64,000 nt of DNA, from NCBI GenBank assembly GCA_026400835.1, contig JAPLOA010000084.1:62001-126000 (forward strand), given 5' to 3'. Source of the stretch: Planctomycetales bacterium (GTDB lineage: Bacteria > Planctomycetota > Planctomycetia > Planctomycetales > Planctomycetaceae). Positions 44,565-53,491 of this stretch are shown one piece after another (the first letter of the stretch is position 1; each line of letters opens with the position of its first letter). Below the pieces are notes generated by a model, which was given only the letters and a program-made list of their open reading frames with translations, was not told where the DNA came from and did no database searches. Both the position numbers and the translations under genes were made by a program.

Positions 44565-45659
44565 ATGTCGCGAATCGTCTGGATGCTTCAGATTATTGCA
44601 TCTTTGCTTCTGATGAATCCCGGGGCTGCTCAGGGAGAATCGTTCGTCTTCGTGAGTCTGTTGCAGGAGCGGAAGATTGTTACGTTTCAACGTACGGTCG
44701 ATTCCGGGGATCTGCGGCGAAGTGAGGTTACGGAATGCAGTGCTGAGCCCGCGTACCTGACAGCTTCGAAAGATGGTCGCGTATTGTTTGTGTCCTATCG
44801 CAGTTCCGGGCAACTGGCTGCGTTCAGTGTTGATGCTTCGACAGGAAAACTGAATCTCATCAATGTGGTTGAAGGCGGGGAGGATCCGGCGTTTCTTATT
44901 CCCGATCGAACCGGACGGTTTTTGCTGACAGCCTACTACGTCAGCAATAAGGTGACCGTTCATCGTGTCGACGCTGATGGACGTCTGTCAGAGAAACCAG
45001 TGTGTTCGTTGCGGACCGCCGCGAATGCTCATGGAGTCGCGATCGATTCGAAGAATCAATCGGTGTATGTGTCGCATACCGGAGCCAATCGAATCGATCA
45101 GTTTGGCTTTGATCAGCAGACCGGAATCCTGACGCCTCTTGATCCACCATTCGTCATGGCCAATACGATCCAGAATCCTCGCCACATTGTCATGCATCCG
45201 TCGGATCGCTGGGCCTATTGCAGCAACGAAGCTGGTGGCAGCAAAGAAGACGGAGCCTCTCTGTATGCACGGGACGGAAAAACCATGCAGTTGAAGCAGG
45301 AGCAGTCTGTGCTCTCTCTGCCGGAAACGTTTGATGCGAATCAGAATTCGACCGCCGAATGTTTACTGACTCCGGACGGGAAGTTTCTGTACGTCGCGAA
45401 TCGAGGCCATAACAGCATCGCCGGTTTCTCGGTCAATCAGTCCAACGGCCGCCTGACACGAGTTTCCATCACTCCGACCGAAGCCGTTCCAAGATCCTTC
45501 ACGATCAGTCCAGATGGGCGACATCTGTATGCGGCCGGTGAAGCCAGCGGGCGAGTGGCTTCGTATGCGATCCAGTCCAATGGAGAACTGAAACGGCTGG
45601 CCGTTGTGGATTCCGGCCCGATCTCATGGGCGATTCTTGCCGTCGAGGTGAATCGCTGA
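44565..45659 (+). CDS. Secreted lactonase-family beta-propeller protein
   Basis: The 364-residue protein has a signal peptide (WMLQIIASLLLMNPGAAQ) and seven-bladed propeller repeats of the 6-phosphogluconolactonase (Pgl) type: CLLTPDGKFLYVANRGHNSI, FTISPDGRHLYAAGEASGRV and HIVMHPSDRWAYCSNEAGGS. The exported form suggests a role other than the cytosolic pentose phosphate pathway, perhaps as a sugar lactonase or binding propeller. ATG 44565 follows GGGAGAG by 4 nt; a start 15 bases earlier is possible. A repeat element lies just upstream. Confidence 0.8.
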   Translation: MSRIVWMLQIIASLLLMNPGAAQGESFVFVSLLQERKIVTFQRTVDSGDLRRSEVTECSAEPAYLTASKDGRVLFVSYRSSGQLAAFSVDASTGKLNLINVVEGGEDPAFLIPDRTGRFLLTAYYVSNKVTVHRVDADGRLSEKPVCSLRTAANAHGVAIDSKNQSVYVSHTGANRIDQFGFDQQTGILTPLDPPFVMANTIQNPRHIVMHPSDRWAYCSNEAGGSKEDGASLYARDGKTMQLKQEQSVLSLPETFDANQNSTAECLLTPDGKFLYVANRGHNSIAGFSVNQSNGRLTRVSITPTEAVPRSFTISPDGRHLYAAGEASGRVASYAIQSNGELKRLAVVDSGPISWAILAVEVNR

Positions 45660-45663
45660 GATT

Positions 45664-45776
45664 GCTCGTAGGCAAGCGAACCAGTTTCGGAGGCCGGACC
45701 GAGCGGAGCGAGGTTCCGGCATTCTTGAACAGAGGCTGAATTGCAGGAACTCGCTGGCGCTCGGTCCGAGCCTACT
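45664..45776. repeat. Palindromic intergenic repeat between convergent genes
   Basis: GTAGGC near 45669 pairs with GCCTAC at 45771-45776. An inner GGCCGGACCGAGCGGAGCGA (45693-45712) pairs with parts of GCGCTCGGTCCGAG near 45758. The right end overlaps the stop codon of the PQQ-like gene. It could act as a bidirectional terminator and looks like a REP. Confidence 0.6.
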
Positions 45777-47223
45777 TGCAGCGAAATGCATACAGAGCGA
45801 CGTCCGTACGAATCAGCATCTGGCCATCGGCAATGACGGGAGTCGCCATGATACGCTCCTTAAAGTCGTAAGATCCAAGCACACTCCAGTCACGCCCTGC
45901 TTTCAGGATCGTGACGACGCCACCTTCACTGATCAGATAAACCTTGCCATCACCCGCCACAATTGATGCATAGTAGTTGCCTCGTCCAACCGCCCTGCCC
46001 TGCTTCAGCATCTCGCCGGTGTTGGCATCAAGACTGGTAATGATTCCGCTGTCCTTCACCATATACAGAACACCGTCATACACGGCAGAGCTTGGCACCG
46101 TCGGCAGGCTGCGATGATAAGTCCAGTTTACGTTTTCCGCAGGCAATTCACCGCGAGTTCCGGGCCGAAGAGATGCGGCCACGTTTTGAGCACGCTCGAA
46201 AACCATCGCATGCTTCTCCCACTCCTTCTGATCCAGTCTTTGGTTCTGATTCAGATCAATGCGGAAGAATCGTTCAAGGATTGCATTCCCCTCCGGCAGC
46301 TCATCTTTGCCGATCTCTTTATCGCTGTTCTTATCCAGCGTTGTCAGCGCGGTTGCGAAAGGTTCCATGCGGATGCGATCATCGGCATCTCCGCCCGGAG
46401 TCCACGTGGCAAAATAGATCTCTCCGTTGACGATCAGAGGAGTGCTGTCAACCAGACGTGAAAGGCCATCATACCACCAAAGCTTCTGGCCGTCTTTCGG
46501 ATCATAAGCCGCCAGTTGCAGAGAGCCTGCCACCAGAAGTTCGGTACGACCGTGGTTATCGAACACGACCGGAGTCGCATAGCTGCGAGTCGCCTCGGTT
46601 CGTTCTGATTTCCAGACAACTTCCCCGGTCTTCTGGTCCAGAGCAATCAGGAAGCTGTTGATGTCGTGGTCCTCATTGAGAAACACTTTTCCGTCGAACA
46701 ATACGGGAGAACTGGAGGCTCCAAACTCATCCTGAAACGGTCCCATCGGGCGTTCCCACAACAGTTTACCGTCGAGGTCATAACACAGCAGGCCATAACT
46801 ACCGAAGAAGGAAAACACCTGAGAACCATTGCAGGCTGGAGTCGACGAGGCAGGACTTCCAACGGCATGAAAAGCTTCCAGCGTTTTTGCAGGAGCGACC
46901 TGCTTCCAACGTACTTTTCCGCTCGCGCGATCCAGTGCAACCGTAGCCAGTTCTTTGGTGTCTGCGGTATAGGTTGTGACGTAAATGGAATCACCGCAAA
47001 GACAAGGAGAGGAGATTCCCGGTGGCAATTCTATTCGCCACAGTCGGTCCTCGCCCTCACCAAACTCTACCGGAAGCACTGCGTTCGCTGAAGCAATCCC
47101 GTTATCTCTGCGAAACCATGCTTCATTCTCACCGGCCTGTATACCCGACCCGAAAACGGAGCTCACCAGTATGGCGACCGTAAACAGGAATCGACAGTTT
47201 TTCAAAGTCAGTCTTCGTGGCAT
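45772..47223 (-). CDS. PQQ-type beta-propeller with inserted EF-hand pair
   Basis: The 483-residue secreted protein has a signal peptide (FLFTVAILVSSVFGSGIQAG) and PQQ-like propeller repeats (LDRASGKVRWKQV, LDQKTGEVVWKSE, LDANTGEMLKQGR). Between blades, about residues 295-330, it carries two complete 12-residue EF-hand loops, DKNSDKEIGKDE and DLNQNQRLDQKE. Such proteins are common in planctomycetes and are often annotated as outer-membrane assembly-like (BamB) or PQQ-like; enzymatic activity is unproven. Calcium probably stabilises the insert. It is convergent with the lactonase-fold gene, sharing a palindromic repeat at the stop. Confidence 0.85.
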   Translation of the reverse strand: MPRRLTLKNCRFLFTVAILVSSVFGSGIQAGENEAWFRRDNGIASANAVLPVEFGEGEDRLWRIELPPGISSPCLCGDSIYVTTYTADTKELATVALDRASGKVRWKQVAPAKTLEAFHAVGSPASSTPACNGSQVFSFFGSYGLLCYDLDGKLLWERPMGPFQDEFGASSSPVLFDGKVFLNEDHDINSFLIALDQKTGEVVWKSERTEATRSYATPVVFDNHGRTELLVAGSLQLAAYDPKDGQKLWWYDGLSRLVDSTPLIVNGEIYFATWTPGGDADDRIRMEPFATALTTLDKNSDKEIGKDELPEGNAILERFFRIDLNQNQRLDQKEWEKHAMVFERAQNVAASLRPGTRGELPAENVNWTYHRSLPTVPSSAVYDGVLYMVKDSGIITSLDANTGEMLKQGRAVGRGNYYASIVAGDGKVYLISEGGVVTILKAGRDWSVLGSYDFKERIMATPVIADGQMLIRTDVALYAFRCK

Positions 47224-47414
47224 GATGAGGACCTTGTTGAGGAGAGCTTTGGAGGACGTTTACGGAGCATAGATGGGGAGCATTCACGAATGTGAGTGCG
47301 GCGGGAGAAGTTGATGATTCACGTTGGAGCATCAGATCTCAAATCTGAATTGTCAGATTTGAATTGTCAGATTTCCGATGAGGAACGCCGAATTCAAATT
47401 CTTTCCTCAGCCCA

Positions 47415-48659
47415 TTAACCGTGGTCATGATCGCGGCTGCAATCGTGGTCATGATCATGGTCGTGCAGGCAGGTTTCCCACGGGCTGAAGGGATCTTCGA
47501 GCGAACGCCAGACTTCCGGCCCGCCCTGCATTTCCGCATCGGTCAGCAAGCACTCATTGATTGCGGCTTCGATTTCCGCGGGATTAATCTGTGAAATGAT
47601 CAGAAGCTCCTGTCGGCGATCGCCCCATTGCTCGTTCCAGACAGATTCCAGTTCTGCGGTGAAGTCGGGATCATCCTGAGGCCATTCGCTGCGATCGGTC
47701 TCGGCCCACCATTTGCCAGCGGGTTCCGCAGCCATCACCTGGCCGGCCTGAGACCAGAATCCGGACATCGTATTTCGCGTGGCCAACCAGAGATTTCCTC
47801 GAGATCGCAGGATACTCGGGGCAAGCTCATGTTCCATCCAGAAGTCCCAAAGTCGCTGTGGGTGAAATGGCCGATTGGCTCGAAAATAAAAGCTGGAGAT
47901 GCCAGAGATGGATGAATCTGCATCCGGGTCTGTCTGTGATTCCTCCGAAGATCGGCCGCCTGAAGTATCCGGGAAACGGCCCGTGTCAACGACATCTGCA
48001 ATCGGGACTTCGCCATGAATTGCGAGGACGACTTTGGCTTCCGGGTTGAGGTGTCGTAACAAGTTCATGATCAAACCTTGGTCCTCAGGAGAGACAAGGT
48101 CTGATTTATTCAGCACCACAACATTCGCGAACTCAATCTGATCCACCATCAGCCGGACGAGATCCCGATTGTCTTCTTCGTCCAGTCCGATACCAAGCTC
48201 ACCAAGTTCATCTGTTGAGTTGTAGTCGTTCAGAAACGTTTCTGCGTTAACAACGGTGACCAGAGTGTCGAGCGTGGCGACATCGGCCAGTGAGTCACCA
48301 TTCTCATCGACATACAAAAAAACCTCCGCCACGGAAGCTGGTTCCGCGACACCGGCCGCCTCGATCAAAATGCTGTCGTGGAGACCTTGCTGAGCAAGTT
48401 GCCAGACGTCAGCAAGCAGATCTTCGCGAAGGGAGCAACAGATACAGCCATCGGTCAATTCAATAAAAGATTCCCCGGGCTGTTCTGCGATCTGGTCGTA
48501 TTCGACAACTTCCCGGGAATCCTCGTGATCCGGGTCGTTCAGTGAATTCTGGATGACGCCCATGTTTTTTTCACCGCGATTTCTCAGCAGATGATTGAGC
48601 AGGCTGGTTTTGCCTGAGCCCGGAAGTCCGGAAATGAGAGTAACGGTTGGCTTTTTCAT
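47415..48659 (-). CDS. CobW/COG0523-family GTP-dependent metallochaperone
   Basis: The 414-residue GTPase has Walker A GLPGSGKTS, the family CxCC motif GCICCSLRED (Cys72, 74, 75), VLNKSDLV as the base-recognition motif and the C-terminal CobW domain. It ends in a metal-binding tail HDHDHDHDCSRDHDHG. COG0523 proteins deliver zinc, cobalt or nickel; the tail and motif suit zinc. No zinc-responsive operator was found upstream. It stands alone on the minus strand; the ABC exporter with a His-rich loop at 50.9-52.9 kb lies beyond purE-purK. Confidence 0.92.
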   Translation of the reverse strand: MKKPTVTLISGLPGSGKTSLLNHLLRNRGEKNMGVIQNSLNDPDHEDSREVVEYDQIAEQPGESFIELTDGCICCSLREDLLADVWQLAQQGLHDSILIEAAGVAEPASVAEVFLYVDENGDSLADVATLDTLVTVVNAETFLNDYNSTDELGELGIGLDEEDNRDLVRLMVDQIEFANVVVLNKSDLVSPEDQGLIMNLLRHLNPEAKVVLAIHGEVPIADVVDTGRFPDTSGGRSSEESQTDPDADSSISGISSFYFRANRPFHPQRLWDFWMEHELAPSILRSRGNLWLATRNTMSGFWSQAGQVMAAEPAGKWWAETDRSEWPQDDPDFTAELESVWNEQWGDRRQELLIISQINPAEIEAAINECLLTDAEMQGGPEVWRSLEDPFSPWETCLHDHDHDHDCSRDHDHG

Positions 48660-49130
48660 GTTGGCAGAATGGTCCTGATTGAGCTGCGGAACGGACTGGC
48701 TGATGGCGATTCTTCACTCATGTTCAAGGTCAGCAGGCGTCATGGTTGGGTGTGAGCCCTCTCGAATTAGTAAGCGTATTCGCAATTTGAATCAAAGAAA
48801 ACTGGCCGAGGTTGATTATTGATACGCGACGTAGAGAGTACCGCTTTTCCCGTCTTTGGCTGCTCCGTTCCGGGCATTGGAATCAAACCCCGGAATTTGC
48901 GGTGGGGCGAAGTCCAAAGGTCGTCATTGGGCTGCTAGTATGCCGCCCTGACGAAATTTTCATCGCAGTTTTCTGCCGTGTTGGGTGGTTTGTTTAAAAC
49001 GCCATAAAAAACGTAGCTGAGCTCATGAGAGCTCAAGAGTCGCTCCGAATTCTCACGAATCCGGCTACAGACGCATGCTGCGAAAATCGGACGCGAACGC
49101 GTTCCGACTGATGATGTAAAAAGGGCCTTT
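48660..49130. other. Divergent intergenic region with short palindromes
   Basis: This 471-bp gap separates the CobW-type gene (minus) and purE (plus). It holds a 7-bp perfect inverted repeat TGAGCTC/GAGCTCA (49018-49035) and the GCGTTCCG motif at 49087-49113. No reading frame or Zur-type box was recognised. Confidence 0.45.
49087..49113. repeat. Near-palindromic GCGTTCCG motif, copy 2
   Basis: This 27-bp near palindrome matches the copy at 22284-22310 at 23 of 27 positions and ends 17 bp before the purE start. The duplicate location beside an unrelated gene argues for a REP-type repeat rather than a purine operator. Confidence 0.6.
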
Positions 49131-49637
49131 ATGAGTAATACATCGCCTGTTGTTGGTGTTGTGATGGGCAGTCGGTCCGACTGGGAGACAATGGCCCCGG
49201 CGGCAGAGATTTTGCGGCAGTTTGGGGTCCCATATGAATGTCGAGTCGTCTCGGCGCATCGGACTCCGGCGTGGATGGCAGATTATGCAACGACGGCGGA
49301 ATCGCGAGGAATCCGGATCATCATTGCCGGGGCTGGCGGTGCGGCTCATCTGCCGGGGATGATCGCCGCGCAAACGGTGTTGCCCGTGCTGGGGGTTCCC
49401 GTGCAGAGCAGAGCTCTGAACGGGTTGGACTCACTGTTATCGATTGTTCAGATGCCCGGCGGAGTGCCTGTGGGAACTTTGGCAATTGGCAGTGCCGGGG
49501 CTCGCAATGCGGGCTTGCTGGCTGTCAGAATTCTGGCCATTAATGATGCTTCGTTGAATCAGCAATTGCACCAGTTTCATCAACAGCAGACCGATGCCGT
49601 GCTTAACGATTCTGAGCTAAGTCTTCCCGGTCAGTAA
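49131..49637 (+). CDS. purE: N5-carboxyaminoimidazole ribonucleotide mutase
   Basis: The 168-residue enzyme has the PurE motifs [18 protein letters not shown] and [17 protein letters not shown], which form the CAIR/N5-CAIR site. It converts N5-CAIR to CAIR in purine synthesis, using the product of PurK, whose gene starts 30 bp downstream. Length and order are typical of a bacterial purEK operon. Confidence 0.97.
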   Translation: MSNTSPVVGVVMGSRSDWETMAPAAEILRQFGVPYECRVVSAHRTPAWMADYATTAESRGIRIIIAGAGGAAHLPGMIAAQTVLPVLGVPVQSRALNGLDSLLSIVQMPGGVPVGTLAIGSAGARNAGLLAVRILAINDASLNQQLHQFHQQQTDAVLNDSELSLPGQ

Positions 49638-49667
49638 TCTGAACACTCGATAATTCTCTTCACCACA

Positions 49668-50819
49668 ATGAAACAATCACCGCGATCACTTCCACCGGGT
49701 TCAACACTGGGCATGCTTGGCGGAGACCAGCTCGGCCGGATGTTTGCCATCGCCGCGCGGCAATGCGGATACCGGATCATCACGTTTGGTGATCCGTCTG
49801 ATTCACCGGCGGGCCAGGTGAGCGACATGAGTATTCCCGCGAATTTTTCAGATGAAGATGCGCTTCGCAAGTTCGCGGCTCAGGTTGATGTCGTGACGTA
49901 TGAACAGGAGAATATTCCGGTTCCGACCGTTGAACTGCTACTGCAACATGTCCCTGTCTTTCCGGGACCTGAACTGTTACGAGCATCTCAGCATCGTCTG
50001 TTGGAAAAGACTTCGCTGCGAAAGATCGGAATTCCGACCGCCAACTTTGCGGCTGTGCATAGTGCGGAAGAACTGAAAGCGGCCGTCGCGAATTTTGGTG
50101 GCGATGCCATCCTGAAAACGGTGACGCTGGGATACGATGGCAAAGGCCAGGCTCGCGTACGCAGCACGGATGACCTGGAGGCCGTGTGGAAGAAGTTTGC
50201 TGTCGAAGAAGCGATCGTCGAACAGATTGTGGACTTCTCATTTGAACTGTCGATTGTGGCTTCACGCTTTGGCGATGGTACCTGTGCGTTTTATCCGCCG
50301 GTTCGCAACGATCATGTGAACCATATTCTGGACGTGTCGGTCAGTCCGGCCGACAGCATTTCGCCTCAGTTGACTGCCGATGCCATTCAGATTGCTCGCG
50401 CGATTCTGGAGCATTTTGATGTGATTGGCGTGCTGTGCGTGGAGTTGTTTGCGACGACGGACGGCAAACTGGTCGTCAATGAGATCGCTCCTCGACCTCA
50501 CAATAGTGGCCACTTGACGATTGATGCCTGTCGCAGCAGTCAGTTCGAACAGCAGTTTCGAGCTGTCAGTGGTCTCGCCTCCGGCAATGTCGAAATGCGA
50601 TCACCGGCCGCAATGGCAAATCTGCTGGGCGATCATTTGTTTGACGCCACGCCGGAGTGCTGGAGTGCAGTATTCGCAATGCCGAATGTGCATGTCCATA
50701 TGTATGGCAAAGCGGAAGCTCGAACCGGTCGCAAGATGGGACATCTGACAGCCACGGCGGCGACCGCGATGGCCGCTGAAGATCTGGTTGTTGCCGCGCG
50801 AAGAAAACTGCGCGGCTGA
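49668..50819 (+). CDS. purK: N5-carboxyaminoimidazole ribonucleotide synthase
   Basis: The 383-residue ATP-grasp enzyme starts with GSTLGMLGGDQLGRMFAIAA and contains ILKTVTLGYDGKGQARV, FELSIVASRFGDGT and NEIAPRPHNSGHLTIDAC, all standard PurK motifs. It carboxylates AIR to N5-CAIR with ATP and bicarbonate. It follows purE by 30 bp in the same operon and ends before a bidirectional hairpin. Confidence 0.97.
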   Translation: MKQSPRSLPPGSTLGMLGGDQLGRMFAIAARQCGYRIITFGDPSDSPAGQVSDMSIPANFSDEDALRKFAAQVDVVTYEQENIPVPTVELLLQHVPVFPGPELLRASQHRLLEKTSLRKIGIPTANFAAVHSAEELKAAVANFGGDAILKTVTLGYDGKGQARVRSTDDLEAVWKKFAVEEAIVEQIVDFSFELSIVASRFGDGTCAFYPPVRNDHVNHILDVSVSPADSISPQLTADAIQIARAILEHFDVIGVLCVELFATTDGKLVVNEIAPRPHNSGHLTIDACRSSQFEQQFRAVSGLASGNVEMRSPAAMANLLGDHLFDATPECWSAVFAMPNVHVHMYGKAEARTGRKMGHLTATAATAMAAEDLVVAARRKLRG

Positions 50820-50841
50820 TACAGAAGAGTTGCGGAAAGAA

Positions 50842-50886
50842 GTTGCTCGCACTCCGAGGGTGTTTGCCGTCGAACGTGCGAGCAAC
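50842..50886. terminator. Bidirectional hairpin between purK and the ABC permease
   Basis: GTTGCTCGCAC (50842-50852) and GTGCGAGCAAC (50876-50886) are a perfect 11-bp inverted repeat around 23 bp in the 90-bp gap between convergent genes. No T-run follows, so termination on both strands is an inference. Confidence 0.65.
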
Positions 50887-50909
50887 ATTGACCTGTTAAT
50901 GGAACTCTG

Positions 50910-52250
50910 TCAGCTGCTTAACGCATCGGCCACGTTGGTACGATAAGCCGTCATTGCGGGCAGGAATCCAACGAGCACAGCCAGTCCGACCAACACCGGA
51001 AACAGAACCGCTTCCCAGACGTTCAGTGCCCAGGGATTGATCAGCAAACCTGTCTGATTCACGATCCAGGGTGAGGCGACAATGGCAATGCCATGTCCCG
51101 TCAGCCAGCCAAGCAATCCGCCGCCGATACAGAGCAATGCTGATTCGGCCAGAATGATTCCGAAGACATGCATTCGTTGAGCACCCAGAGCTCGCATGAT
51201 GCCGATCTCGCGGCGACGATCCGACATGGAGTTGTAGATGCTCACAAAGATTCCAACGCCGGAGACCAGGATGATGATGGCCGTCAGCGCGACGAGAGCC
51301 TTCTGGATATTTCCAATCAGTCCATTCATCAGCCTTTGAATTGTCCGCACGGGGTTCGCGGCCATCGCCTGATAACCAGTCTGCAGATCGCTCATCAGGC
51401 TCACACCGAGATACGGTTTATCCGGGTCTGTCTTGATAAGAATCGCCGAGATCTCTTTCATGGCATCCGGGGTGGCATGAGCATGGTTATGGTGATCATG
51501 CGATCCGGCGGCCTCTTCCGCCTTGACGCCTTCCAGTTGCTTCAAGGCTGCAACCAGTCGTTCGGGATCGGCTGCGTAGAAATCTTTTAATCGTTTCTCG
51601 ATTTCGTTAACAGGCTTTCCATGTCCGGCAATGGCGTAGAAGCCATCGAGATTCAGAAAGACTGTGCGGTCGTTAGCGGTGCCTGTTGGAGCGAGAACTG
51701 CGACGACTGTGAATTTTTCATCATGCACGTGGCCGCTGTCCGCACCGCCGTGGACGATCGTAAACTGCGAACCCTGATCCCAGCCGTTCTCACGAGCGAC
51801 CTCAGAGCCAATAATCGTGTCGAACAGACCGTTGATACGACTGCCGCGGATGCGAAACTTCCGGCGAGGCATGTATTCATTTTCGAAATACTGTGTCGTT
51901 GTTCCGACGATGGGGAATGATCCTTCTTTGGTCACGTCGCCAAAAGCCAGAGGCACCGCCGAGACAACTCGCGGATCCTTCTGCATCTGTTCAAGGAACA
52001 AATACGGCAGATTCTCAATCGGCGGCTGCATGCGATAAACCGCGCTGAGCACCAGTTGCAGATCACTGCCCTTGGGGCCCACGATCAGATCGTAACCCAC
52101 ACTGGTCTGATTAAATGCGCTATCCACCGCGCCAAAAATGACCAGCACGAGAACCATTAACATCACACCCAGTCCGATACTGAGTGCCGTCAAAGATGAA
52201 GCCAGCCTGCGCTGACGAATACTCTTCCAGGCAATTGTCAGCAGATTCAT
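50910..52250 (-). CDS. FtsX/MacB-type ABC permease with His-rich loop
   Basis: The 446-residue permease has an N-terminal helix (SSLTALSIGLGVMLMVLVLV), a large periplasmic domain and three C-terminal helices with the FtsX block RRREIGIMRALGAQRMHVFG. The periplasmic domain contains GSHDHHNHAHATPD (around residue 240), a likely metal-binding loop that is not general to FtsX permeases. The start overlaps the ATPase stop (ATGA at 52247-52250), so the genes are coupled. Whether it exports a metal-chelating cargo or senses metal is inference. Confidence 0.88.
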   Translation of the reverse strand: MNLLTIAWKSIRQRRLASSLTALSIGLGVMLMVLVLVIFGAVDSAFNQTSVGYDLIVGPKGSDLQLVLSAVYRMQPPIENLPYLFLEQMQKDPRVVSAVPLAFGDVTKEGSFPIVGTTTQYFENEYMPRRKFRIRGSRINGLFDTIIGSEVARENGWDQGSQFTIVHGGADSGHVHDEKFTVVAVLAPTGTANDRTVFLNLDGFYAIAGHGKPVNEIEKRLKDFYAADPERLVAALKQLEGVKAEEAAGSHDHHNHAHATPDAMKEISAILIKTDPDKPYLGVSLMSDLQTGYQAMAANPVRTIQRLMNGLIGNIQKALVALTAIIILVSGVGIFVSIYNSMSDRRREIGIMRALGAQRMHVFGIILAESALLCIGGGLLGWLTGHGIAIVASPWIVNQTGLLINPWALNVWEAVLFPVLVGLAVLVGFLPAMTAYRTNVADALSS

Positions 52251-52936
52251 GTGGCTTGCTCCTGCAGACAAAGCTCGGGACGATTGAAGTCCTGCAGCTT
52301 TTCGACTCGCTTAAATGACCCTGCGACCTCCAGTGAATGCGTGACCATCAGCAACGTCACGTTGTGATCTCGACAAGTGTCGCGAATCAGATCGAGGATC
52401 AACTGCTGATTGGCAGGGTCGACGTTCGCAGTCGGCTCGTCAGCCAGCAGCAACACAGGCTTGTTGGCCAGCGATCTTGCTACGGCCACTCTTTGTTGTT
52501 CGCCCACGGACATCTGTTGAGGCGAATGATTCAGGCGATGCCCCAACCCAACTCGTTCCAGCAGTTGTTTTGCAAACGTCTTATCGACGCCCTTGCCGGA
52601 AAAAGACATTCCCAGCAGGACGTTTTCCAGAGCCGTAAACGCAGGCAGCAGATTGAATGTCTGAAAGACGATCCCAATCCTGGCGGCGCGGAAGTGATCA
52701 CGGACGACTTCCTGCATCGCTGCGACGTCACGACCATCGACGACAACTCGTCCTGCGTCCGGCGTGAGGATTCCTGAGATAATGTTCAGCAGTGTGGTTT
52801 TGCCGCCACCGCTTGAGCCCAGGAGAGCAACTTGCTCTCCCTGTTTCATTTCAAATCGTTCGATCCCGAGCACCGGTATTCGGCGTCCCCCGGGTTCCCG
52901 GTACGATTTCCGGATGGATTCCAGCAATAGTGACAT
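52247..52936 (-). CDS. ABC transporter ATPase (LolD/MacB family)
   Basis: The 229-residue ATPase has Walker A GSSGGGKTTL, MSVGEQQRVAVARSL as the signature (MSVGE in place of LSGGQ), Walker B VLLLADEPTANVD and the H-loop VTHSLE. AGAGG precedes ATG 52936 by 4 nt; a longer frame to 53002 is not used. It pairs with the overlapping FtsX-type permease to form an exporter or lipoprotein-release-like machine. The altered signature is seen in several MacB-like ATPases and should not abolish function. Confidence 0.92.
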   Translation of the reverse strand: MSLLLESIRKSYREPGGRRIPVLGIERFEMKQGEQVALLGSSGGGKTTLLNIISGILTPDAGRVVVDGRDVAAMQEVVRDHFRAARIGIVFQTFNLLPAFTALENVLLGMSFSGKGVDKTFAKQLLERVGLGHRLNHSPQQMSVGEQQRVAVARSLANKPVLLLADEPTANVDPANQQLILDLIRDTCRDHNVTLLMVTHSLEVAGSFKRVEKLQDFNRPELCLQEQAT

Positions 52937-53491
52937 TCGACCTCTGCAAGCTGTTGTGAATGTTCTGTGACCCGGACGGCACACGCTGTCCGGCGGGTTC
53001 AATAACCCGAGTCCAAAGCAATCTCTCGGTGGACTTGTGATGCAGCAAGCAGAACGGCGCTAGTGGGTTGCTGATTCCATCGCAACCCGAAGCGTTAGCG
53101 AGGGATTTTATGTGTGAAGAGTTGACACACTGATCCCTCACTGACCTTTCGGGTTGTGAAAAGCCCTTAACATCAACAAACCGCCAGCGCCATTCGGCTC
53201 GCGACCAATACTGCTTCAGTAGTCCGCCGCTGCCGACCAGCCTTCGCGACTTATCGCCTGCAGGCTTCCGGCTACGCAGTGTACGCTGGAGAAAGGCAGA
53301 ATCTGAACCCGATTTTCCGGTTTTCCCGGCCCAAGTTCGAGACCAACGCGGCGATGTAGTGGGCCAGCCGTTGACGTCGGTCATAGAATTCATGACCCTA
53401 TCGGGCGTAGAATTCTCCGCTTGAAATCTCACCCCGAGTATTCCTGACCTTTGCTGTTCACGACAGCGAACTTCGATCAAGGCCCAAAACC
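52937..53491. other. Divergent intergenic region
   Basis: This 555-bp gap contains the palindromic repeat at 53083-53156. TAGAATTC occurs twice near 53386-53411. No reading frame or RNA was recognised. It must hold promoters for the ABC pair and the FGE-like gene. Confidence 0.45.
53083..53156. repeat. CAACCCGAAGCG palindromic repeat, copy 1
   Basis: CAACCCGAAGCGTTAGCGAG starts at 53083 (arm to 53106). It pairs imperfectly with an arm at 53133-53156 that ends TTTCGGGTTG. A second copy lies at 55397-55476. Confidence 0.75.

Noticed and set aside
48660-49130. Zur-type operator upstream of the CobW-like gene
   Set aside because: No palindrome resembling a known zinc-uptake regulator box was seen; only short repeats unrelated to that consensus.
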